Assembly (NCBI GenBank): GCA_005843825.1
Contig: SZXX01000048.1
Location: forward strand, 1 to 64,000
Direction: 5' to 3'
Origin: Chlorobium sp.
GTDB lineage: Bacteria > Bacteroidota > Chlorobiia > Chlorobiales > Chlorobiaceae
DNA: 64,000 nt
This document shows positions 1 to 8,812 of the stretch, piece after piece; position 1 is the stretch's first letter, and every line of letters begins with the position of its first letter. The notes below the pieces were generated by a model. The model saw nothing but the letters and a program-made list of their open reading frames with translations, had not been told where the DNA came from and ran no database searches. A program made the position numbers and the translations under genes.

Positions 1-950
1 AAACATCAATCACGCACAAATCTAATTCCTAAAAAACACTAAAATCCTACAAAAAGAGGTGCAAAATCCTGCGTAACTAAATACAAGGATATCAAATACA
101 GCACCCGTAATAAGTGCATCATAGCATTGATTAAGCAACGACCAGATGACATGTCGCCAAACTGGCAGGAATGAATGACAAAACGTAGTGTATGAGGAGA
201 CGTGAAATGAAAGACATTAAAACGTTTTCATCCACAAAACTCGCCACGGAAAACCGATAACAACCACGAAGAAATTTGCACAACGTATAAACAAAATAAC
301 ACCAACGCTTAACAACAAATCTGTATGTATCGATCAAGGCTAACATGGATATGTTGTGCTTTTTCAAAAAAAAGCCGATCACCCACGTTTCAGGAAAAAA
401 AGCTCAAAAGTACCAGCCCCTCTTAATCCGTAGGTCAGTATAATAATTATTAAATAATTATTAAAATTTTATTTAAAAACCGCCACCCTCTCCAGCAGAC
501 CTTTTTTCCTTTGCTTATAGACTGAACAAGCTCATTGAGCAAAATGAACATCCATTAACGCTTCATCCTGACTGATCAACCTGTCAATGCATATGCTTCA
601 TATCCTTTTAATAAATAACAACATAGACCTCAGTGTATGCAGTATACACCTGGATTAATAAAAAGGATTGTCGGTTTTTTGTTTAACTCCTTTTCCGCTG
701 TTATATTTGTACACTTCATTAAAAGAATCTTAAGGGCAATCTTAAGCAACTCACTGGATCTGAAGGCAACTGATGGATGTTATTTGAAACAATTGCCTTT
801 TATATTCATTGTGCACGTAAATAATGAGGCAGGAATCAACTAATAGCCACGATTTCAGGTTCACTAATGACGGTTGCAGTAACCCGTTGTTTTGTGTCAA
901 CTGCTTCTTGTTTGTTTAAAGATTTCTGTTTGGGTTAATGAAGCTCAGTC
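1..950. other. AT-rich gap, no supportable gene
   Basis: Nothing here can be supported as a gene. Short open frames of 60-85 codons exist on both strands but have no recognisable protein and no clear ribosome site. The stretch is visibly richer in A+T than the genes to its right and contains an 11-bp tandem duplication (444-454 and 455-465). It may be decayed accessory DNA continuing from the left of the window, or a long regulatory leader for the cytochrome assembly genes. Confidence 0.5.
444..465. repeat. 11-bp AT tandem repeat, two copies
   Basis: Two adjacent identical 11-bp units (TAATTATTAAA) inside an A/T-only stretch. Such a short low-complexity repeat may be chance; no function is assigned. 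Confidence 0.4.
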
Positions 951-2249
951 ATGCGAAGAGCATGTCTCCCCCATTCTCAGTTTATTATTATAATAAGTCA
1001 GATTTTTATTATGGTGGTTGTCCGTCGTCGATGGTTTCAGGCTCCCTGGGAATTCAGGGAATCTGCTGTTTTTACAGCCATTGCTGTCATTGCAGGTTTT
1101 TTCATTCAAGTTGCAGCTTCAGGGCGAGGTATTGCAATGCCGCACTTACCTTTCAACGCAATAGCACTCTCATTTTTAGGCATTGTGGTATTGAGCACCG
1201 GCCTTGCTTTCAGAAACACTCCTGCCGTTAAATGGTTTGGAAGCATCCCGCTTGGTCTTTGCCTTATTCTTGCGTTAGCTGTTCTCTCGCTGATAGGCGG
1301 CATAATACCTCAGCAACCGGTTGCTCAAGAATCACTGCAGGTATTACTGGGATTGAACCAGATTTTTTCAAGTTGGCCTTTTGCCGTCACTGTTCTCATC
1401 TTCCTGGCCAACCTCGGCATTTCTCTTTCATGGAAGCTTATACCGTTTAAACTGCAGAATCTCCAGTTTATCCTTTTTCATGCCGGCTTCTGGATTGCTC
1501 TTTCATGCGCCATTGTTGGCAGTTCCGATCTTCAACGACTTGTTGTACCTATTAATATTGGAAAAGCAAACAACCTTGGTTATACCATGGAAAGCGATAC
1601 TCCGCAGCATCTTCCGTTATCTATTTTTCTTCATGACTTTTCTCTTGAAGAGTATCCTCCGCAATTACTGCTCTATGACCCGCATAACGACAAGCTCCTG
1701 ATGAACAAGGCGCAGGCAATTTTAGAGGTTCGAAAGGGAACTACTGCAACATGGCAGGGAATTGAGGTTCTTGTGCTCGACTATCTGCCCTATGCACTTC
1801 CCGGGAAAGATGGAGTGCCTCAATCCGCAGACCGCAAAACCGGAATACCCTTTGCGAAAGTTAGAATCATCACAGCCTCAACACAGCGCGAGGCATGGAT
1901 CAGTACAGGAAGCCCCTTACTTAAACCTGATGCGGCTCAACTGGACGGACTCTATCTTATCATGATGCCAGGTACACCAAAATCCTTCCGTTCGGCAGTT
2001 ACGGTTCAGGATGAAAAGGGGCATGAAACAATGGCAAACCTTGAAGTTAACCATCCTGTCAGCTTTATGGGCTGGAAGCTCTACCAGATGGGCTATGATG
2101 AAAAAGCCGGACGCTGGTCTAAGTTAAGCCTGATTGAAGTGATTCATGATCCATGGCTGCCAGCTGTTTATCTTGGATTTTTTATGATTATGGCAGGAAA
2201 CATTCTGTTTTTCTGGAATGGCATTAAACGAACAGAGGTTGTAAAATGA
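951..2249 (+). CDS. resB: ResB/Ccs1-like cytochrome c biogenesis protein
   Basis: Membrane protein that with CcsA forms the system II cytochrome c synthase, keeping apocytochrome thiols reduced and presenting heme for attachment on the outer face of the membrane. The 432-residue product has about five hydrophobic segments in the first 195 residues, a large hydrophilic domain (about 195-395) and a final membrane span near residues 404-421, the ResB arrangement. The first ATG is used here; an internal ATG at 1011 is equally possible because neither has a good ribosome site. The gene overlaps ccsA by ATGA, so the two are translationally coupled. Green sulfur bacteria need abundant c-type cytochromes for sulfide and thiosulfate oxidation. 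Assignment rests on topology, neighbour and residual similarity, so the family is fairly sure and the start is not. Confidence 0.8.
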   Translation: MRRACLPHSQFIIIISQIFIMVVVRRRWFQAPWEFRESAVFTAIAVIAGFFIQVAASGRGIAMPHLPFNAIALSFLGIVVLSTGLAFRNTPAVKWFGSIPLGLCLILALAVLSLIGGIIPQQPVAQESLQVLLGLNQIFSSWPFAVTVLIFLANLGISLSWKLIPFKLQNLQFILFHAGFWIALSCAIVGSSDLQRLVVPINIGKANNLGYTMESDTPQHLPLSIFLHDFSLEEYPPQLLLYDPHNDKLLMNKAQAILEVRKGTTATWQGIEVLVLDYLPYALPGKDGVPQSADRKTGIPFAKVRIITASTQREAWISTGSPLLKPDAAQLDGLYLIMMPGTPKSFRSAVTVQDEKGHETMANLEVNHPVSFMGWKLYQMGYDEKAGRWSKLSLIEVIHDPWLPAVYLGFFMIMAGNILFFWNGIKRTEVVK

Positions 2250-3043
2250 TTATTAATTTTAATACTGCGGCAGAACTGGCTATCGTGTGTTGGGCAATTG
2301 GCTCCTTGTTGAGTCTTTTGGCAAGTCGAACTCCGGCACTTAAGCTTCCTGCTTTTCTTCTCTCCGTTGCTGGTTCTTTGGTCATGATCGGATTTATTGC
2401 TTTTTACTGGTCAGCTCTCGACCGTCCACCTCTAAGAACACTTGGAGAGACCCGACTGTGGTATGCTGCGCTCATTCCTCTCGTAGGATTTCTAGTTGAG
2501 TACCGCTGGAAAATCGGATGGTTAAAATACTACTGTATGGCGCTTGCTACATTTTTTCTCAGCATAAACATACTTCATCCCGAGGTCTTCGATAAAACGC
2601 TTATGCCTGCCCTGCAAAGTCCATGGTTTGTTCCGCATGTCGTTGTCTATCTTGTCGGTTATGTTTTGCTGGCTGCATCTTCTGTTACAGCTCTGCACAA
2701 TGTCTATCTCCAGGTGAGAAAAAAAGGAAATAATACAGGGGAATCAGTCTCACACTTTCTTGCACTGCTTGGTTTTGTTTTTTTAAGCTTCGGCCTGATA
2801 TTTGGCGCTCTTTGGGCAAAGGAAGCGTGGGGACATTACTGGACATGGGATCCCAAGGAAACATGGGCATTTCTATCCTGGCTGGCTTATCTAGGCTACC
2901 TTCATGCGTTCCGCTACAAAATTAGCCAGAGTAAACTGCAGTGGTACCTGGCCCTTGCTTTTGTTGTGCTTCTTGTCTGCTGGTTCGGAGTTAACTACCT
3001 TCCATCAGCACAGAACAGCGTCCACACTTATACGCAAAGCTGA
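2246..3043 (+). CDS. ccsA: Cytochrome c assembly protein CcsA
   Basis: Heme-handling subunit of the system II cytochrome c synthase. The 265-residue polytopic protein carries the tryptophan-rich WWD signature WGHYWTWDPKETW at about residues 195-207, which binds heme at the outer membrane face. Conserved histidines lie near residues 131 and 220, in the places where CcsA proteins hold heme ligands. About seven to eight hydrophobic segments are visible. Its ATG lies inside the last codons of resB (ATGA overlap), confirming a two-gene operon. Length and motif agree with the CcsA/CcmC/CcmF heme-handling family; CcsA is preferred because of the ResB partner and the absence of other ccm genes nearby. 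Confidence 0.93.
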   Translation: MIINFNTAAELAIVCWAIGSLLSLLASRTPALKLPAFLLSVAGSLVMIGFIAFYWSALDRPPLRTLGETRLWYAALIPLVGFLVEYRWKIGWLKYYCMALATFFLSINILHPEVFDKTLMPALQSPWFVPHVVVYLVGYVLLAASSVTALHNVYLQVRKKGNNTGESVSHFLALLGFVFLSFGLIFGALWAKEAWGHYWTWDPKETWAFLSWLAYLGYLHAFRYKISQSKLQWYLALAFVVLLVCWFGVNYLPSAQNSVHTYTQS

Positions 3044-3058
3044 GAACCCCTTGTGTTC

Positions 3059-3087
3059 AGCACGGCTTCTGATCCTTAGGCCGTGCT
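3059..3087 (+). terminator. Inverted repeat after ccsA
   Basis: Perfect 8-bp arms AGCACGGC and GCCGTGCT separated by 13 nt, starting 15 nt after the ccsA stop. No T-run follows directly (a TTTTT comes about 14 nt later), so it may be an inefficient terminator or an RNA-stabilising hairpin. The rest of the 194-bp gap to the next gene shows nothing else. Confidence 0.5.
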
Positions 3088-3237
3088 ACCGACCCAAGAA
3101 GATTTTTCACACCTTTAATAATAAGTTATATTAGATTTCAGGATGTAAACACGAAAACAACAGCCCAGCTTAACCTATTGACCAGAAAATCATACTGTTA
3201 GTTTTCCGGCTGTTCATACTTCACTGAACAACTTTAT

Positions 3238-4161
3238 ATGTTTCAAACATCCCTAAAAGCAGCAATGACTGCTTGGGCATTATCAAATTCCATATACTCC
3301 TCGTCCGGGATCGTCTTGCGCAGTAAAAATACACTGCGATGGGCCCTTATTGCGGCCTTCAGCCCAATCGAATCATTAGACTGGTTTAGCCGGTTAAATA
3401 TTGACGATATGCGCTCTTTTTCTGAGTCTGTACCATATTTGACATTTCAGCCTATGCGGGTCTTTATGTCAACTAAATGGAACATTGTTCAAAGAAAAAA
3501 AGTCCTTGACGACACCTATAGCTTTATTGAAACATACAGAGGTGCCCTGCAGGATGCCATTCTTAAACCTGAGGGCTCAACTCTTGCTCGCTTCACCCTT
3601 GAGGAATATGGCGAAGTAAAAATCGCCCTCTATTATGACAATAGTCTTCGAAAGGAAGGGGCATTGATGGTGTCACTGAAATGTGCATCCTTGAAGGAGC
3701 CAATTATTCTAATCGCCTTTTCGCTTGAACAGAGCTCAAAAAATCGCAACGTTTGTTATATCGGCTGCATACAAGGCAGATCCAATAAAGATGAGATTAA
3801 AGCAATAACTAAAGAAATGTTCGGCATGAGACCGCATTCCGTCATGTTATTCATAGTTCAGGAGATTATTAGGTCCTTAAATATTACGCATCTATTTGGC
3901 GTTGGCAATACTATTCACCCTCATCATCAAAAATACCTGATTCACTTGCCGTTTGTGCACAACACAACCTTCGATTATGATTCGTTATGGATTGATTTTG
4001 GTGGTGTATTGGAACCTGATGGCTGGTTTAAACTACCCCTTACTACCGAGCGAAGAATGGATAAAGAGATGAAACCGAACAAGAGGGCCATGTATCGTAG
4101 ACGTTATGCCCTTATGGATAATATCTCCATGCAGATACAAACAGCAATAGCAAGGAAATGA
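3238..4161 (+). CDS. VirK/YbjX family protein (DUF535)
   Basis: 307-residue protein that fits the VirK/YbjX (DUF535) family. Seen in sequence: a central YIGCIQG stretch near residue 178, then a KEMFGMRPHSVML-type segment near 200, a VGNTIHPHH segment near 222, and a basic KRAMYRRRYALMD-like C-terminus near 280-293, all in the order expected for DUF535. The family is best known from enterobacteria (VirK, YbjX, linked to virulence-protein expression and peptide resistance); its biochemical role is unknown. No signal peptide or membrane segment is evident. It stands alone between unrelated genes, with AT-rich flanks, which suggests acquisition by transfer. No function is inferred for this organism. 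Confidence 0.7.
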   Translation: MFQTSLKAAMTAWALSNSIYSSSGIVLRSKNTLRWALIAAFSPIESLDWFSRLNIDDMRSFSESVPYLTFQPMRVFMSTKWNIVQRKKVLDDTYSFIETYRGALQDAILKPEGSTLARFTLEEYGEVKIALYYDNSLRKEGALMVSLKCASLKEPIILIAFSLEQSSKNRNVCYIGCIQGRSNKDEIKAITKEMFGMRPHSVMLFIVQEIIRSLNITHLFGVGNTIHPHHQKYLIHLPFVHNTTFDYDSLWIDFGGVLEPDGWFKLPLTTERRMDKEMKPNKRAMYRRRYALMDNISMQIQTAIARK

Positions 4162-4261
4162 CGTGTAGCTCTTTAAACTCGATCGCCAAAAGCAATAGCA
4201 CTCTCCCGTATTTCTAACTTCTGACTGGTTTCTCACCGAAAAAAATACTTCTGGAACACCA

Positions 4262-4756
4262 ATGGTCTTTGGACATTTACCTGCCGGCTATATTGCGTCT
4301 AAGTTATTAGTCAAAAAATTTGAACACCGCACCCCTTTTTATAAAGCATTCATGTTTTGGGGAATGCTTGGGTCTATAGCTCCTGATCTGGATTTGTTTT
4401 ATTACTACACGATTGATAATCATCAAAACCCTCACCACTCCTATCTTAGCCACTTTCCATTATTTTGGCTGACTCTTTTGTTCCTTTCATTTTTCTGGCT
4501 ATGGTTAAGTAATAATCATAACCAGAATCCGACATATGCCTTTATTTTTGCTATAAACGGCTTAATTCATATGTCTTTAGATACATTTACCGGTGAAATA
4601 TTTTGGTTAGCACCATTTTTGAGCACACCATTTTCTTTTATTTCTACGGATTTGGAGTATAACTCCTGGGGACTGAATTATTTCACACATTGGGCATTCC
4701 TCCTTGAACTGTTCATTATTTGGTGGGCGGGTTTCTTACGCTTTAGAAAATCCTGA
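4262..4756 (+). CDS. YdjM-like (DUF457) integral membrane protein
   Basis: 164-residue protein with four to five hydrophobic stretches, interspersed with polar metal-ligand-like clusters: a His in the first ten residues (VFGHLPAGY), APDLD near residue 40, HHSYLSHF near 58-65, and an HMSLD pair near 102-106. This is the pattern of the YdjM/DUF457 group, described as membrane-bound metal-dependent hydrolases and originally noted as a LexA-regulated inner-membrane protein in E. coli. Substrate unknown. It lies 100 bp after the DUF535 gene on the same strand. Its high content of Phe, Trp and Tyr and AT-rich codons set it apart from most genes in the window. Confidence 0.6.
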   Translation: MVFGHLPAGYIASKLLVKKFEHRTPFYKAFMFWGMLGSIAPDLDLFYYYTIDNHQNPHHSYLSHFPLFWLTLLFLSFFWLWLSNNHNQNPTYAFIFAINGLIHMSLDTFTGEIFWLAPFLSTPFSFISTDLEYNSWGLNYFTHWAFLLELFIIWWAGFLRFRKS

Positions 4757-4825
4757 CGTCTATCATATACAACTCTTTTTCTACTGGTTATATAATTCTT
4801 TATCAAACCCCTGAGGAACTGTCCG

Positions 4826-5683
4826 ATGAACTTTTTCTCCATTCTTGTACTCGCAATTGTTCAGGGAGTCTGTGAGCTCCTTCCAGTATCGAGCTCTGCA
4901 CATGTCATTATGGCGGAAAAACTTATGGGGCTTGATCCGACCTCACCCGAAATGACATTATTGCTTGTCATGCTCCACACGGGGACAATGTTTGCTGTCA
5001 TTGTCTACTTCTGGAAGTCGTGGAAAGAGCGTTACTTTGTCTCTGGTAAAATCTTTTGGCAGTTCGCCAAACTGGTGAGCGTGGCAACGGTATGTACCGG
5101 GGTTATAGGGTTCACACTGATGACGCTCATTGAAAAAGTTATTTTTCATTGCTCAGCTCATGCCGAAATTGAACATCTGTTCGGAAACGCTTATGTGATT
5201 GCAACCGGCCTTGCACTTGTCGGTGTGATGATCATAATTTCAGCAAAACATCAGAGTATCGATACATCAAAGAATCTCGGTGTGCGTGAATCGGCATGGA
5301 TTGGAATTGTACAGGGAATTTGTCTCCCGTTCAGGGGGTTTTCACGTTCCGGCTCTACGATTTCAACAGGGCTGTTTCTGGGCCTGGACAAGATCCGTGC
5401 TGAAGAATTCAGCTTCGCATTGGCCGTCGTATTGACTCCTGCTGTCATCGTGAAAGAGCTTTTGCGATTGATCAAGTCGCAGGAAAGTTCTCTGTCGGTT
5501 GCAAACAACTTTCTCAGCATTGCCTGGCCAAGCCTGGTAGGAATGCTTTTCAGCTTTGTGGCAGGTCTGTTGGCTCTCAGATGGCTTTCTCAATGGCTCG
5601 AGCATGGCCGGTGGCACTTTTTTGGCTACTACTGTCTATGCGCGTCAGTGACCGTGCTCATCATAAATCACTTTCTCCACTGA
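4826..5683 (+). CDS. uppP: Undecaprenyl-diphosphatase UppP (BacA)
   Basis: Dephosphorylates undecaprenyl pyrophosphate at the membrane, recycling the lipid carrier for peptidoglycan and O-antigen and conferring bacitracin tolerance. The 285-residue polytopic protein has both family motifs: ELLPVSSSAH at residues 17-26 and RGFSRSGSTISTG near 171-183, which together form the active site. The usual PG before xSRSG is replaced by RG, a variant I believe occurs in one UppP subgroup. A GAGGA ribosome site sits 8 nt before the ATG, and a TATAAT-like hexamer is at 4791-4796. It converges on mnmE with about 30 bp between the stops. Confidence 0.93.
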   Translation: MNFFSILVLAIVQGVCELLPVSSSAHVIMAEKLMGLDPTSPEMTLLLVMLHTGTMFAVIVYFWKSWKERYFVSGKIFWQFAKLVSVATVCTGVIGFTLMTLIEKVIFHCSAHAEIEHLFGNAYVIATGLALVGVMIIISAKHQSIDTSKNLGVRESAWIGIVQGICLPFRGFSRSGSTISTGLFLGLDKIRAEEFSFALAVVLTPAVIVKELLRLIKSQESSLSVANNFLSIAWPSLVGMLFSFVAGLLALRWLSQWLEHGRWHFFGYYCLCASVTVLIINHFLH

Positions 5684-5712
5684 AATCAAAATATTCCCTG
5701 GACTCATTAACG

Positions 5713-7134
5713 TCACTTGCCGATACAGAACCGGTCAAAAACAACATGTAATATCTCTTCATTAACCACCTTGCCGGTGATTTCTCCTACATACTCAAGG
5801 GAGGAGCGAAGTTCAAATGCTATAAGCTCGGTAGCGGAACTGCTTTCAATCAGCTCACGGGCATTTTCAAGGGCATCCGAGGCATTGCGAAGTGCTTCAT
5901 AGTGACGCAGGCTGGTTACAAGCACACTTGCTTCATGCAGCTTGTCAAGTCCCTCAACCATACTGCTCATAAGGTGCTTCAGTTCATCTAATCCAATACC
6001 ATTTGCCGCCGATATACCGCAGATATCACAACCAGTTAGTTCTCGAATTCGATGCATTCTTTCGCGACTTTCTGTAATAAGATCAATTTTATTGGCGACC
6101 ACAATCATACGGGCATTGCTGTATCGCTCCAAAAATTCAAGGATCTGTGGGACTTCATCGAGATACTCCTCCTGGCTTATATCAAGGAGATAAAGAATCA
6201 GATCAGCTTCGGAAATTTTCTTGTAGCTGCGGCGTATTCCTTCGTGCTCGATATCCTCACTCCCTTCACGCAGCCCCGCCGTATCGGTCAGACGGAACAT
6301 TGTTTTTTCATAGAGAAAACACTCCTCGATATAATCACGCGTCGTCCCCGGCATATGGCTGACAATGGAGCGCTCTTCGTCAAGCAGTACATTCAGCAGT
6401 GTCGACTTGCCGGCATTCGGCTTTCCTGCGATCACCGTAGCAACTCCTTCCTTGAGAAGTCGACCATGCTGATAGGAATCCACAAGACGACGAAGTTCCA
6501 CCTGTAATGCAGCAAGCTCTTGACGGAGTTGGCCGCGACTTAGAAACTCAACATCCTCTTCACTGAAATCAAGCTCAAGCTCCAAAAGGGCACAGGAACG
6601 TAATAGCTGCTCCCTCATGGAATCAAGTCGCTGGGAAAGAGTGCCCTGCATCTGATGCACTGCAGTCCGAAACGCCGATTCAGTGCGAGCATGAATCATC
6701 TCGCCGATAGCCTCAGCCTGCAGCAGATCAATACGCCCGTTAAGAAACGCCCTTCGGGTAAACTCTCCTGGTTCGGCCAGCCGGCATCCTTCGTCAAGCA
6801 GCACCTGCAGAATATGTTTGACCACAACCGGCCCTCCATGACAGCTGAGTTCAACCATATCCTCCATTGTAAACGAATTCGGCGAGCGAAACGTTAAAGC
6901 AACCACTTCGTCAATCAGACCTTCAGAATCATAAACAGTACCATAATGAGCCCTGAAGCCCTTCGATGTCGAAAAAAGGAACTCCGGCTTGTTCTTTTTA
7001 CGAAACACCCGCTGGGCGATATCGAAAACGCCTTTGCCACTCATTCGAATAACCGCCAGGGCACCGACACCCAAAGGTGTTGCGAGGGCAGCAATTGGTT
7101 CAGACTGTTCGGGTTGTGTAGATGGAGTGCTCAT
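5713..7134 (-). CDS. mnmE: tRNA modification GTPase MnmE
   Basis: GTPase that with MnmG installs carboxymethylaminomethyl or related groups on U34 of tRNAs reading two-codon boxes. Seen: N-terminal formyl-THF-binding region starting PIAALATPLGVGALAVIR, the inserted G domain with GKPNAGKS, DTAGLRE and ANKID motifs in the middle of the protein, and the C-terminal CIGK that ends MnmE proteins, with its essential Cys. The open frame continues 28 codons upstream of the chosen ATG. The ATG at 7134 is preferred because it leaves a normal short N-terminal extension before the conserved PIAALATP. mazG is divergent to the right. Confidence 0.95.
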   Translation of the reverse strand: MSTPSTQPEQSEPIAALATPLGVGALAVIRMSGKGVFDIAQRVFRKKNKPEFLFSTSKGFRAHYGTVYDSEGLIDEVVALTFRSPNSFTMEDMVELSCHGGPVVVKHILQVLLDEGCRLAEPGEFTRRAFLNGRIDLLQAEAIGEMIHARTESAFRTAVHQMQGTLSQRLDSMREQLLRSCALLELELDFSEEDVEFLSRGQLRQELAALQVELRRLVDSYQHGRLLKEGVATVIAGKPNAGKSTLLNVLLDEERSIVSHMPGTTRDYIEECFLYEKTMFRLTDTAGLREGSEDIEHEGIRRSYKKISEADLILYLLDISQEEYLDEVPQILEFLERYSNARMIVVANKIDLITESRERMHRIRELTGCDICGISAANGIGLDELKHLMSSMVEGLDKLHEASVLVTSLRHYEALRNASDALENARELIESSSATELIAFELRSSLEYVGEITGKVVNEEILHVVFDRFCIGK

Positions 7135-7268
7135 AGAGAGATGCTTATTACTGAATTCGACCGCATCAAGTGCTGAAGGGTTGACGATACATTCAGCAAT
7201 TATAAGGAATACCATCAAGAAATAGTAACTTCATCCAGAGTGGAGAGGGGAACGTAAAAAAATATTCA

Positions 7269-8078
7269 ATGCCTGAAATAACAGCAATAGAAAAGTTAAA
7301 AGCCGATATAGTCACAAAAAAAGAGAGGACCCTTCAGGAGCAATTTGAACGGGTATTGAACCTTGTAAACATCCTGAGAGAGCAGTGCCCCTGGGACCGC
7401 AAACAGACTCCTCAGTCGCTGGCCCACCTGCTGCTCGAAGAGAGCTATGAACTCGTTCACGCCATCGACCAGATGGACGAAACAGAACTGAAAAAAGAGA
7501 TTGGAGATCTTTTTCTGCATCTCTGTTTTCAAGTACTGCTTAGCGAAGAGAGAGGATCATTCTCCTTTGCCGATGTTTTCGAAGCCCTCTGTCACAAGCT
7601 TATCAGCCGTCACCCGCATGTCTTCAGCGATACAATTGCTGAAACTGAACAGGATGTGCTTAATAATTGGGAAACCTTGAAGCTTAAGGAAGGTCGCCAG
7701 AGTATCCTCGATGGAGTACCGAACTCCATGTCTGAACTTCTTCGTGCTTACCGTGTCCAGAAAAAAGTTGCCGGTGTCGGTTTCGACTGGCCGAGCGATG
7801 AAGACGTCCTTGATAAACTTGCTGAAGAAATCGAAGAGTTGAAAAGCGCAACAAGCAAAGAAGAAAAGGAAGAAGAGTTTGGCGACCTTCTCTTCACCAT
7901 CGTCAACTACAGCCGCTTTCTCGGGGCTAACCCTGAAGACTCCCTCAGAAAAGCAACCAACAAGTTTATAGAACGGTTTACAAAGATTGAAGTGACAGTT
8001 CAGGGCTCAGGCCGCAACTGGCAGGAGTACACTGCTGAAGAGCTCGACGGGCTTTGGAAACTGGCCAAAGAACAATAG
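7269..8078 (+). CDS. mazG: Nucleoside triphosphate pyrophosphohydrolase MazG
   Basis: Hydrolyses (d)NTPs to NMP and pyrophosphate, a housekeeping role against aberrant nucleotides and in lowering ppGpp. The 269-residue length matches two-domain MazG. The first domain shows LRxxCPWDRKQTPQSL near residue 35-50 followed by the metal-binding EESYE and EIGDL pattern. The second, from about residue 170, has VQKKVAGVGFDW and EEIEELKSA followed by EEFGDLLF. The EExxE plus ExxD arrangement is present in both halves. It ends 6 bp before the convergent esterase gene. Confidence 0.93.
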   Translation: MPEITAIEKLKADIVTKKERTLQEQFERVLNLVNILREQCPWDRKQTPQSLAHLLLEESYELVHAIDQMDETELKKEIGDLFLHLCFQVLLSEERGSFSFADVFEALCHKLISRHPHVFSDTIAETEQDVLNNWETLKLKEGRQSILDGVPNSMSELLRAYRVQKKVAGVGFDWPSDEDVLDKLAEEIEELKSATSKEEKEEEFGDLLFTIVNYSRFLGANPEDSLRKATNKFIERFTKIEVTVQGSGRNWQEYTAEELDGLWKLAKEQ

Positions 8079-8083
8079 TGGCG

Positions 8084-8782
8084 CTACACTATGTATACCG
8101 TCGCCAGAAACTCTCTGGCAGCATTACAGTACTCTTCATTAGCCCTATGCTCACCACTGAACAGGGTTGCCGTAAATGGCAGTCCCGCGACTCTCGTGCG
8201 CGCACAATCGTGCTCAAACTTCTCCTGACTGTAGAACCTGTCTTTATTGCCGCGAGCGAGATGAATACTGCCGGCTCGTTCATTCACTGTTAGTTCAGGC
8301 GGTATATCCCCTCCGAGTAGCATAAGGCCGCTTGCTCGATAACTGCCAAGCAGGGCTGCTCGACAGGCCATTCCGCTCCCCTGCGAAAACCCATGAAAAC
8401 AGAGCGTATCACCCACAGAACCTGACTCCCGGACGCGCTTGATAACCGCAACGACATAGTGCAGATTTTCGGTAATTCGCTGCTCTCTATGGCTACTGGT
8501 CATCCAGTTTGCTCCAGATTCCCCTCTCGGAGTATAAAACGGGTGAAGAGCCTCAATGGAACAACAGAGCCATTGCTCCGAATCAGAGATGGCGCAAAGC
8601 AGGGAAAGCTCATCTTCCGATGTCTGGCCGTAACCATGAAACCCTACCAAAAGGGGTGCCGGACCTGAGTGTGATGGCCGCTGAAGAAGATACCTGCCGC
8701 TCACCGAAGTCTGAATGGAATATTCCTGAGTACTCGGCATATCATTGTTTGCGGATGCATAGAAACATGCAAAGCCTGCCAT
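8084..8782 (-). CDS. Alpha/beta-hydrolase, phospholipase/carboxylesterase-like
   Basis: 232-residue alpha/beta-hydrolase. The oxyanion-hole region reads LLVGFHGYGQT near residue 45-55, the nucleophile elbow is GFSQGS near residue 130-135 (Ser nucleophile), an acid is likely in GNKDRFY near 183, and the catalytic His is in SGEHRANE near 210. This resembles the small carboxylesterase (YpfH/phospholipase-carboxylesterase) group; the substrate cannot be read from sequence. The ATG used has upstream GGCAGG; a second ATG at 8740 would remove the slightly hydrophobic first 14 residues and is a real alternative. It is convergent with mazG and lies upstream of the TreS-maltokinase gene without obvious link. 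Confidence 0.7.
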   Translation of the reverse strand: MAGFACFYASANNDMPSTQEYSIQTSVSGRYLLQRPSHSGPAPLLVGFHGYGQTSEDELSLLCAISDSEQWLCCSIEALHPFYTPRGESGANWMTSSHREQRITENLHYVVAVIKRVRESGSVGDTLCFHGFSQGSGMACRAALLGSYRASGLMLLGGDIPPELTVNERAGSIHLARGNKDRFYSQEKFEHDCARTRVAGLPFTATLFSGEHRANEEYCNAAREFLATVYIV

Positions 8783-8812
8783 GCTGAAGCAGGCCCTGCC
8801 ATCAACGACAAA

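Noticed and set aside
131-382. 83-codon minus-strand frame in the left AT-rich region
   Set aside because: Random-looking composition, no ribosome site, no recognisable domain.
637-843. 68-codon plus-strand frame
   Set aside because: One hydrophobic stretch but no family, no good ribosome site, and it lies in low-GC DNA where chance frames are common.
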